DNA of 13,398 bases from Pseudomonadota bacterium. Lineage in GTDB: Bacteria; Pseudomonadota; Gammaproteobacteria; Steroidobacterales; Steroidobacteraceae. Position 1 is the first letter of the stretch, and each line of letters begins with the position of its first letter. The notes beneath the pieces were generated by a model that worked only from the letters and a program-made list of their open reading frames with translations, searched no databases and was not told the origin of the DNA. Both the position numbers and the translations under genes were made by a program. Positions 7,158 through 13,252 of this stretch are shown here, in pieces. The stretch is from assembly GCA_023428645.1 (NCBI GenBank), contig JAEYXD010000008.1:1-13398 (forward strand). The letters are read 5' to 3'.

Positions 7158-9596
7158 TCAGTACGGCCAGACCCACTCAGTGATTTCGGCGCGGTCCGTG
7201 CCGTTCGCATGCGCGAAGTTCAAGTTGTCGATGATGGCATTGCGCATGTCTTCCTTCAGATGCGCACCGCGGGAGCCCAGTTTCGGGACATGGTCGATCA
7301 CGTCGATGACGAGATTGAAGCGATCGATCTGATTCAGGATCGCCAGCTCGAGGGGCGTGTTGATGTTGCCCTTCTCCCGGTAGCCGTGTACGTGCAGGTT
7401 GGCGTGGTGGTGGTAGGCGAGCTTGTTGATCAGCCACGGGTAGCCGTGGAAGTTGAAGATTACCGGCCTGTCCGTCGTGAATAGACTGTCGAAGTCACGC
7501 TCCGAAAGACCATGAGGATGCTCGGAGGCCGGCTGCATCTTGTAGAGGTCCACGACGTTCACGAAGCGGACTCGGAGTTCAGGCAGGTGCGAGCGCAGGA
7601 TGGCGACGGCCGCCAGCGCTTCGAGTGTCGCGACGTCGCCGCACGAGGCCATGACGACATCAGGATCGAAGGCGCCCTCGTCGTTGCTGGCGCGCTTCCA
7701 GATGCCGATCCCCTTCTGGCAGTGAATCATCGCCTCGTCGATCGACGTGAACTGCATGTGCTTCTGCTTGTCCGCAACGATGACGTTGATGCAATCGGTC
7801 GAGCGCAAACACTGATCCGCAACGGCCAGCAAGGTGTTTGCGTCCGGCGGCAGATAGATGCGCGTGACCGAGGGGCTCTTGTTCGTCACCAGATCGATGA
7901 AGCCCGGATCTTGGTGCGAGAAGCCGTTGTGATCCTGACGCCATACAGTCGAGGAGAGCAGGATGTTCTGCGACGCGACGGAGGCCCGCCAGGGCACGTG
8001 GTTCTTGCAGATGTCGAGCCATTTGGCGTGCTGATTGAACATCGAGTCGATGACGTGCGCGAAGGCTTCGTAGGTGTGGAACAGCCCGTGCCGCCCCGTC
8101 AGCAAGTAGCCTTCGAGCCATCCGAGCAGGGTGTGCTCGGACAGCATCTCCATTACACGCCCGTCGCGCGCGAGCTCGCCGCCGTCGGCGTCCTCGGGCA
8201 GCAGATCCGCCATCCACGTCTTCTTCGTCACCTCATAGATCGCCTGCAGCCGATTCGATGCCGTCTCGTCCGGGCCGAAGACGCGGAAGTTCGTCATGTT
8301 GTCGCGCATCACGTCGCGCAAGAACGCACCGAGCGGTCGCGTGTTCTCGTGACGAGTCGTGCCGGCGCTCGGCACGTGCACCGCGTAGGCGCGGAAGTCG
8401 GGAATCTTCAGGTCCTTGCGCAGCAGGCCACCGTTGGCATGTGGGTTCGCGCTCATGCGCCGGGTGCCGGTGGGTGCGATCTCGCGCAGTTCCTCGATCA
8501 GCCGCCCGTTGGCATCGAACAGCTCATCGGGGCGATAGCTCTTCAACCAGGTTTCCAGCAGGTGTAGAGCATCCGGATTGGTGCGCATGTCCGAGAACGG
8601 CACTTGATGCGAGCGCCACGACCCTTCTGCCTTGTGCCCCTTGATTTCCTTTGGTCCCGTCCAGCCTTTCGGCGTACGCAGGATGATCATCGGCCAGCGA
8701 GGACGTTCGGCTTTGTTGCTCGCGCGGGCGGCCCGCTGGACTGCACGGATTCTTCCGACCGCATCATCGAGCGTGGCGGCCATCTGTTGATGCAGCTCGG
8801 CCGGATCGTGGCCTTCCACGAAGTACGGCGTATAGCCGTAGCCGACGAAGAGCGCCTCGAGCTCGTCGTGCGCGATGCGCGCCAGAATCGTCGGATTCGC
8901 GATCTTGTAGCCGTTCAGATTGAGAATGGGCAGCACCGCGCCATCTCGAACGGGATTGACGAACTTGTTGGAGTGCCATGCCGTCGCAAGCGGGCCAGTC
9001 TCCGCCTCGCCGTCGCCGACGACGCACGCGACGATGAGATCAGGATTGTCGAGCACGGCGCCGTAGGCATGCGACAAGCTATAGCCGAGCTCGCCGCCCT
9101 CGTGAATCGAGCCGGGGCATTCCGGCGTGACATGACTGCCGATGTGCCCCGGAAATGAAAACTGTTTGAAGAACTTTTCCAGTCCCTCCACGTCTTCGCT
9201 CTTGTCTGGATACACCTCGGAGTACGTGCCTTCGAGGTAGGCGGGGCCGAGGACGCCTGGTGCGCCGTGTCCTGGACCTGCCATGAAGACGACGTCGAGG
9301 TCGTCGCGCTTGATGAGCCGATTCAAATGCGCCCAGGTGAACGAGAGGGCCGGACTTGCGCCCCAGTGACCCAGCAAGCGATGTTTCACATGACTCGTTT
9401 GCAGCGGCTCGCGCAACAAGGGATTCGCCTGCAAATAGATCATCCCTACCGAGAGGTAATTGCACGCACGCCACCATGCATCGATGCGACGCAGTTCCTC
9501 GGCAGTCAGCGGCGACGTGGCACGCGCGGTGTCGGGCTTCGTATGAGCGCGAGTGGCGGCGGACGGCTTTGCGCTTGGCCTGGCAGCAGCGGACAT
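7158..9596 (-). CDS. xfp: Phosphoketolase (xylulose-5-phosphate/fructose-6-phosphate type)
   Basis: Thiamine diphosphate enzyme that phosphorolyses xylulose-5-P (and often fructose-6-P) to acetyl-phosphate plus glyceraldehyde-3-P (or erythrose-4-P). It has 812 residues, as usual for Xfp. Seen in order: YLSVGMIYLQANPLL near 48, GHWGASPALSF near 77, GPGHGAPG at 107-114, the TPP/Mg site GDGEAETGPLATAWHSNKF at 194-212, LNLNGYKIANPT, the catalytic-Glu segment HTYEAFAHV (Glu510), WRQDHNGFSHQDPG at 552-565, YLPPDANTLL, FNFHGYPWLINKL near 714, and the C-terminal GNINTPLELAILNQIDRF. Substrate preference cannot be read from the sequence. The first ~28 residues are an Ala/Pro/Thr-rich leader outside the conserved domain. 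The frame is open upstream to 9887, but AGGAAA (9602-9607) 5 nt before 9596 and the family length support this ATG. It is the first gene of a probable xfp-glgP-glgX operon. Confidence 0.96.
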   Translation of the reverse strand: MSAAARPSAKPSAATRAHTKPDTARATSPLTAEELRRIDAWWRACNYLSVGMIYLQANPLLREPLQTSHVKHRLLGHWGASPALSFTWAHLNRLIKRDDLDVVFMAGPGHGAPGVLGPAYLEGTYSEVYPDKSEDVEGLEKFFKQFSFPGHIGSHVTPECPGSIHEGGELGYSLSHAYGAVLDNPDLIVACVVGDGEAETGPLATAWHSNKFVNPVRDGAVLPILNLNGYKIANPTILARIAHDELEALFVGYGYTPYFVEGHDPAELHQQMAATLDDAVGRIRAVQRAARASNKAERPRWPMIILRTPKGWTGPKEIKGHKAEGSWRSHQVPFSDMRTNPDALHLLETWLKSYRPDELFDANGRLIEELREIAPTGTRRMSANPHANGGLLRKDLKIPDFRAYAVHVPSAGTTRHENTRPLGAFLRDVMRDNMTNFRVFGPDETASNRLQAIYEVTKKTWMADLLPEDADGGELARDGRVMEMLSEHTLLGWLEGYLLTGRHGLFHTYEAFAHVIDSMFNQHAKWLDICKNHVPWRASVASQNILLSSTVWRQDHNGFSHQDPGFIDLVTNKSPSVTRIYLPPDANTLLAVADQCLRSTDCINVIVADKQKHMQFTSIDEAMIHCQKGIGIWKRASNDEGAFDPDVVMASCGDVATLEALAAVAILRSHLPELRVRFVNVVDLYKMQPASEHPHGLSERDFDSLFTTDRPVIFNFHGYPWLINKLAYHHHANLHVHGYREKGNINTPLELAILNQIDRFNLVIDVIDHVPKLGSRGAHLKEDMRNAIIDNLNFAHANGTDRAEITEWVWPY

Positions 9597-9601
9597 GTGC
9601 G

Positions 9602-9607
9602 TTTCCT
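9602..9607 (-). promoter_or_regulatory. Ribosome binding site of xfp
   Basis: Minus-strand AGGAAA 5 nt before the ATG at 9596. It decides between this start and in-frame upstream ATGs (9887, 9776), which would add a long non-homologous leader. Confidence 0.6.
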
Positions 9608-9636
9608 GCGGCGACGACGCGCGCTCGAGCGAGGGG

Positions 9637-9655
9637 TTCAGAGCGTAAGTCTGAA
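9637..9655. promoter_or_regulatory. Inverted repeat TTCAGA-N7-TCTGAA upstream of xfp
   Basis: A perfect 6-bp inverted repeat with a 7-nt spacer (TTCAGA GCGTAAG TCTGAA), 41-59 bp before the xfp start. On RNA it can form a short stem-loop in the leader; on DNA it has the size of a dimeric regulator site. No known regulator motif is recognised. Confidence 0.35.
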
Positions 9656-9839
9656 GATCGAATGCCAGCTCTCTGTTCGGAACGTAGCGAAATCGATGGT
9701 TGCTGCGATCAGCAGAAGGTGCACGGGGGAGGACACCTTGTGACGTGGGCAGTTGGCGTGCGGGAGTGGTGCGCATGACGGAGAGGCTTCGCGGAGAGTC
9801 GGCGAACTCGTCGAAGTGATCGAAGCGTGATGCGCGTGA

Positions 9840-9869
9840 GCTATACGTAGCGTATCGCGGCGATGTCGT
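9840..9869 (-). promoter_or_regulatory. Candidate sigma-70 promoter of the xfp-glgP-glgX operon with overlapping palindrome
   Basis: On the minus strand ACGACA (9864-9869) is followed after 18 nt by TATAGC (9840-9845), each matching the sigma-70 consensus at 4 of 6 positions. The inverted repeat ATACG-N3-CGTAT (9843-9855) covers the -10 element and could be an operator. If used, the transcript would have a leader of roughly 240 nt. The match is weak and other promoters in the region cannot be excluded. Confidence 0.22.
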
Positions 9870-10250
9870 TTCGGTGCAGCGCTGCAATGGTGGCTGCGCC
9901 GGAACGTGTCAGCAGTGAAAACCCGTAGTACTGGCTCGGGGTTCAGCTCGGTCCTTCTGCAGCGCTCCTCGTGTGAGCTCCGCAAGAGAGGCGGTGCTTG
10001 CTTCTCATGTGAGGAACCGCGATCTGGTCGCGCTCAAAATCGGTTCGCGAAGTTGCTCGGATTCGTGCTTCCCAAGGAGTGCACATTGCCAATCGGTTCA
10101 CACCACGAAGCCGCTGGGGGCGATACGCTTTCAAGTGACGATGAGCGATGCGACTTTTCGATGAGATGAGGAAGAGCGAACCCCTTCTGACCTTTTTGAA
10201 GCGCCTTGGATGAATCGCCCGTCGCGATTACGAACGACTGGCGAGACACC

Positions 10251-13064
10251 ATGATGCTTGGACTGATCGACCGACTATTCCTCAACGCGAAGACTCCCGC
10301 GAACACCGCGCATAGCGCTAAGACATCCGCCGGCCGTGTGCTAGCCACTGCACTGTCGCTGCTCTGCATGGCATCGATCGTGACAATGACCGCCTCGCGT
10401 GCGAGCGCGGATGAAATCAGTTTTATCGAGGCGCTTCAACACGGCGTCGACGGCGTTGACCACCTTAATGGCGCAAGCGATCCCGCCGTGTCTCCCGATG
10501 GCCGGCATGTGTACGTCGCCTCCTATTTGTCCAACGCTGTCGCCATCTTCGCGCGCGACCTCGTCGCAGGCACACTGACATACGTTGGCTCGGTCACCGG
10601 CTTGTCCGCAGCGTTCGGCGTCGATGTGAGTCCCGATGGCGCGAACGTCTACGTCGCCTCGCCGAACGGCAACGCTATCATCGGTTTGGCGCGTGATGCA
10701 GACACGGGTCTGCTGACGCAGCGGCAGGACTACACCAGCGGGGGTGGAACCGGTGGGTTCGTCTCGGTTACGGCAAGTCACGACGGGCGCTATGTCTATG
10801 GCGTGGGCGGCAGCCCAAGCGGTCTCGTCGTCTGGTCGCGTGACGCTGCGACCGGCCTGCTGACCTTCGTAGCCGACTACCGCGACAACGTCGATGGTCA
10901 CCTGCTCGGCCAACAGTTTTCACCGACGGCAAGTCCCATCAACAATGTTTCCACTAGCAGCGACCTTTCGTTTCTGTATGTCACCTCGACGGTCGACAAC
11001 GCGGTGTCGGTGTATGCCATCGATGCTACGACCGGCGAGCTGACGCAAGCCTCGACGGTCGTCGATGGTGTCGCAGGTGTCGACGGTATCCAGGCTGCGT
11101 CGTCGCTCGTGCTCTCACCGGACAACAAGTTCTTGTATGTCAGTGGACAGGGTGAGAATTCGGTCGCGATCTTCTCGCGTGACGCCACGACCGGCGCCCT
11201 CACGTACTTGGGTAAGAAGACAGATGAAGTGGACGGTGCAACGATGCTGGCTGGCGCCCGCAGTCTCGCGCGCAGCCCGGATGGCCGGTACGTCTATGTC
11301 AGTGCCATCACTGACAATTCGATCACGGTGTTCAACCGCGACTCGGTGACAGGCAATCTCTCGTTCGCCATGGCAGCGACGCAGGCAGTGAACGGAGTCG
11401 CCGGCCTTCAGGGGGTCTCCGGCATGGTCACCGATCCGCTCAGTCGCCATCTGTACGCGGCCGGCCAATCCTTGGACAGCATCGCTGCTTTCGCGCTGCC
11501 CATTCCTGCGATCGTGCTATCGACGACGGCCCTTACCGTCGACGAAGGCGGCTCGTCGGCCGTGCTCGATGCGAATCTGCAGGTAGTCGACTCGGACGAT
11601 CCGACGCTCGCGGACGCACGCGTCTTCGTGGCCAGCGGCTTCGTCGCTGGCGACACATTGAGCGTGACGCCGCAGGGAAATATCACTGCCAACTACGACG
11701 ACGCCACGGGTGCTTTGTGGCTGACCGGCGTGGATACGCTGGCAACGTATCAGGCCGTATTGCGGACGGTGAGATTCCAGGCCGGCAATGATTCGACCTT
11801 GGAGACCGGACAGACGGCCACGAAGGTCGTGTCCTTCCTGGCATTCGACGGAACGAACGAAAGCGCCGCCGCTAATGTGACGGTCACAGTGAACGGCGTC
11901 TCTGAGCCGAGCACCTACACGCTCAATTATTCTGCTGGCGCCAACGGCACCATCACAGGCACGGCGACTCAAGCGATTACGGCGGGCAGCAGCGGCAGCG
12001 CCGTCACAGCTGTTCCGAATGCCGGCTACCATTTCGTGCAATGGAGCGATGCTTCCACGGTAAATCCGCGCACGGATACGAACGTAGGCGCGAACATCAA
12101 CGTGACCGCGAGCTTCGCGCTGAATTCGTACCCCGTCACCGCCAGCGCGTCCGGCAACGGTACGATCGGACCCGCGAGCAGCAACGTGGCTCACGGCAGC
12201 ACCATGACGTTCAACGTCGTTGCCGCCGACGGCGCGAGCATTCGGCAGGTAACCGGTTGCGGCGGCACGCTGACCGGCAACACATATACGACAGCGCCGA
12301 TTACGTCCGCGTGTGCGGTTAACGCCAGTTTCGTCGCCAACTCGACCACGTTGAGCACCAAGAGTTCAGGCGGCGGCGGCAGCTTCGATCTGCTGTGGTT
12401 GCTCGCGGGATGCGGCTTGCTGGCGCTGCGTAAGCAGCGGCGCGTCATGCTGAGTGTCGCTGCGCTCGGTGCCATGTCCAGCGCGGCCGCGGCAGAGGAC
12501 TCAGGTTCGCGCTGGTATGTGACGGCGAGCATCGCGCAAGCGCATGGCGACATCGGTAGCGCCGAGCTCACCTCGGCGCTGCGACGTGACGGCTATGACG
12601 TCACTGCCCAAGTCGACCACCACGACCGCTTTGCATGGCAAGTGCGCGGCGGCTATCAATGGACGCGATTCCTTGCGATCGAGGCGGGTTACGCCGATCT
12701 GGGGGACGTGGAGGCCGAGATTACCGGTGTGATCGTCGACGCACCGAGCCTGCTCGCACGTGTCAACGAACGCCATCCGCATGCCGCGCAAGGCTTCGAG
12801 GCCGCGATCGTCGGACGGTTGCCTGTGAACGAAATCGTGGCGGTGACCACTCGTGTGGGCGCCTGGCGTTGGGAATCGGAATTCAATGTGCGCTCCGCTC
12901 AGTTCGTTGGCCGCGACCGCGACGGTGTGGATGTCATCTACGGTGCGGGCGCGCAGTTCGATGTGGCACCCCGAATCAGCGTCCATGCCGAATGGAACCG
13001 TTACCACGCCCAGCGCGAACGCATCGACGTATACGGCGCCGGGCTGAAGCTTCGTTTTAGATGA
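10251..13064 (+). CDS. Secreted lactonase-like beta-propeller protein with internal GlyGly-CTERM signal fused to an OmpA-like outer-membrane barrel
   Basis: One uninterrupted frame of 937 codons. Residue numbers here count from 10251. A long-n-region Sec signal has its hydrophobic core at ~30-46, with cleavage after ASA (~53). Residues ~78-416 are seven propeller blades with a repeated SPDGRYVYV-like core, as in lactonase-type (6-phosphogluconolactonase-like) propellers. Residues ~419-547 are a cadherin-like domain (LTVDEGGSS ... FLAFDGTNES). Residues ~556-696 hold two divergent InlB-like repeats (GYHFVQWSD). Then come GGGGSFDLLWLLAGCGLLAL and RKQRR at ~707-731, a GlyGly-CTERM-like sorting helix. 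From Met733 follows a signal-like stretch ending SSAAAAED, then an eight-strand-type barrel (WYVTASIAQAHGDIG, QVRGGYQWTRFLAIEAGYADLG, YGAGLKLRFR). No substrate or catalytic residues can be named. The start is uncertain: an in-frame TTG at 10206 adds 15 residues, and the ATG at 10254 is also possible; no strong ribosome site is seen. Confidence 0.85.
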   Translation: MMLGLIDRLFLNAKTPANTAHSAKTSAGRVLATALSLLCMASIVTMTASRASADEISFIEALQHGVDGVDHLNGASDPAVSPDGRHVYVASYLSNAVAIFARDLVAGTLTYVGSVTGLSAAFGVDVSPDGANVYVASPNGNAIIGLARDADTGLLTQRQDYTSGGGTGGFVSVTASHDGRYVYGVGGSPSGLVVWSRDAATGLLTFVADYRDNVDGHLLGQQFSPTASPINNVSTSSDLSFLYVTSTVDNAVSVYAIDATTGELTQASTVVDGVAGVDGIQAASSLVLSPDNKFLYVSGQGENSVAIFSRDATTGALTYLGKKTDEVDGATMLAGARSLARSPDGRYVYVSAITDNSITVFNRDSVTGNLSFAMAATQAVNGVAGLQGVSGMVTDPLSRHLYAAGQSLDSIAAFALPIPAIVLSTTALTVDEGGSSAVLDANLQVVDSDDPTLADARVFVASGFVAGDTLSVTPQGNITANYDDATGALWLTGVDTLATYQAVLRTVRFQAGNDSTLETGQTATKVVSFLAFDGTNESAAANVTVTVNGVSEPSTYTLNYSAGANGTITGTATQAITAGSSGSAVTAVPNAGYHFVQWSDASTVNPRTDTNVGANINVTASFALNSYPVTASASGNGTIGPASSNVAHGSTMTFNVVAADGASIRQVTGCGGTLTGNTYTTAPITSACAVNASFVANSTTLSTKSSGGGGSFDLLWLLAGCGLLALRKQRRVMLSVAALGAMSSAAAAEDSGSRWYVTASIAQAHGDIGSAELTSALRRDGYDVTAQVDHHDRFAWQVRGGYQWTRFLAIEAGYADLGDVEAEITGVIVDAPSLLARVNERHPHAAQGFEAAIVGRLPVNEIVAVTTRVGAWRWESEFNVRSAQFVGRDRDGVDVIYGAGAQFDVAPRISVHAEWNRYHAQRERIDVYGAGLKLRFR
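10482..11498 (+). repeat. Seven beta-propeller blade repeats (protein-level)
   Basis: Seven copies of about 46-61 codons, each with a core like SPDGRxVYV, a strand N-x-V-x-V-F-x-RD and a turn A-T-T-G-x-L-T. Cores are SPDGRHVYV, SPDGANVYV, SHDGRYVYG, SSDLSFLYV, SPDNKFLYV, SPDGRYVYV and DPLSRHLYA. The last blade lacks the closing RD-TG turn, as expected for a terminal blade. Linkers of the type GVDGVDHLNGA and VDGVAGVDGIQAA recur between blades and are Asp/Gly-rich. Repeat identity is at protein level; the DNA copies are diverged, so this is an old array rather than a recent amplification. Confidence 0.8.
11916..12338 (+). repeat. Two divergent InlB-like (bacterial repeat) domains (protein-level)
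   Basis: Two tandem units of about 65-70 codons. Unit 1 runs YTLNYSAGANGTITGTATQ ... AVPNAGYHFVQWSD ... NINVTASFA; unit 2 runs YPVTASASGNGTIGPASSN ... TFNVVAADGASIRQVTGC ... SACAVNASFV. Both have the G-x-G-T-I turn and the N-V-T-A-S-F ending of the divergent InlB B-repeat family, common stalk modules of surface proteins. Unit 2 has two cysteines (CGG and SACAV) that could pair outside the cytoplasm. Confidence 0.65.
12369..12446 (+). other. GlyGly-CTERM-like sorting signal located inside the reading frame
   Basis: Four glycines, S-F-D, a single hydrophobic helix LLWLLAGCGLLAL and a basic cluster RKQRR. This is the layout of GlyGly-CTERM tails that rhombosortase, an intramembrane serine protease, recognises in many Gram-negatives. 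Such tails normally end the protein within a few residues of the basic cluster; here the frame goes straight on (V then Met at 12447) with no stop. No rhombosortase gene is in the window. The assignment rests on the pattern only. Confidence 0.6.
12447..13064 (+). other. OmpA-like beta-barrel module with its own signal-peptide-like start (possible second product)
   Basis: From the in-frame ATG at 12447, 205 codons read as a complete small outer-membrane protein: MLSVAALGAMSSAAAA (signal-like, AAA|E cleavage) followed by a barrel of the OmpA-like/OMP_b-brl type with alternating strands and a C-terminal aromatic-containing strand (LKLRFR). There is no good Shine-Dalgarno before 12447, so independent translation is not well supported; it is more likely made as the tail of the upstream protein and possibly cut free. 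Confidence 0.55.
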
Positions 13065-13086
13065 GAAATCCAGGCGTAGGGCCTCA

Positions 13087-13130
13087 ACCGCGGAGCGGTC
13101 CTGGGGGAAGCTCTAGGCTCTAGCCAGAGC
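13087..13130 (+). terminator. Possible terminator hairpins after the propeller/barrel gene
   Basis: ACCGC-GGA-GCGGT (13087-13099) and GCTCT(A)GGC-TCTA-GCCAGAGC (13110-13130, 8 bp with one bulged A) lie 22 and 45 nt after the stop. Neither is followed by a run of T, so they may be weak or factor-dependent terminators or 3'-end stabilisers rather than classical intrinsic terminators. Confidence 0.3.
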
Positions 13131-13194
13131 AAGAATTGCGCCTCGCAGTCGATTACGAACTGCTTCTCGAGCCGAAGTGAACCATGAGCGTGTC

Positions 13195-13224
13195 TTGACA
13201 GGATGGGAGCGGGATGCCTACTCT
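13195..13224 (+). promoter_or_regulatory. Candidate sigma-70 promoter of the ArsR-family gene
   Basis: A perfect -35 TTGACA at 13195-13200, 18 nt, then TACTCT (13219-13224) as a poor -10. Transcription would begin near 13231, about 20 nt before the GTG start, inside the palindrome listed next. Confidence 0.45.
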
Positions 13225-13226
13225 TT

Positions 13227-13244
13227 ATTCGTCGAATTACGAAT
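13227..13244. promoter_or_regulatory. Palindromic operator candidate ATTCGT-N6-ACGAAT
   Basis: A perfect 6-6-6 inverted repeat, ATTCGT CGAATT ACGAAT. Nested in it is ATTCG-T-CGAAT, so CGAAT occurs twice in direct orientation and ATTCG once inverted. It lies over the expected transcription start and 8 nt before the GTG of an ArsR-family gene, the usual place for autorepression. ATTC/GAAT half-sites recall the boxes of sulfur-responsive ArsR regulators (BigR/SqrR type), but the spacing is not the one I remember, so the effector stays open. Confidence 0.5.
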
Positions 13245-13252
13245 GAGTCGCC

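Larger units (their letters stand above)
9597..10250. other. Divergent intergenic region between xfp and the propeller/barrel gene
   Basis: About 650 bases separate the two divergent genes. Small open frames occur on both strands, but none has a recognisable protein, a good start or homology-like composition. The region holds the xfp ribosome site, the two inverted repeats listed separately, and a 10-mer GCGATACGCT present once on each strand (plus 10120-10129; minus 9858-9849). I found no convincing promoter for the plus-strand gene, no tRNA, and no terminator. Confidence 0.5.
13065..13252. other. Intergenic region between the propeller/barrel gene and the ArsR gene
   Basis: Contains two short hairpins just downstream of the stop (listed as a possible terminator) and the promoter/operator of the next gene. 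No coding sequence is seen. Confidence 0.5.

Noticed and set aside
7512..8567. Long plus-strand open frame of 351 codons
   Set aside because: It is antisense to xfp, whose frame carries full conserved motifs; the product has the Arg/Val-rich look of a GC-rich shadow frame and no known domain.
9597..9887. 97-codon N-terminal extension of phosphoketolase
   Set aside because: No homology, atypical composition, and a good ribosome binding site precedes the internal ATG at 9596; 812 residues is the normal family length.
9906..10169. Small plus-strand frame of 87 codons in the divergent intergenic region
   Set aside because: No ribosome site, no recognisable protein pattern, and overlapping frames on the other strand look equally plausible; treated as non-coding.
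9597..10250. CRP-type or sigma-54 promoter sites, tRNA genes, CRISPR repeats or insertion sequence ends
   Set aside because: Looked for the TGTGA-N6-TCACA and TGGC-N8-TTGC patterns, cloverleaf stems, spaced direct repeats and terminal inverted repeats here and found none convincing; nor did I notice such elements elsewhere in the window.
12431..12433. TAA near the end of the sorting helix as a possible lost stop
   Set aside because: It is out of frame, and the actual frame gives the expected basic RKQRR cluster, so there is no sign of a frameshift at this point.
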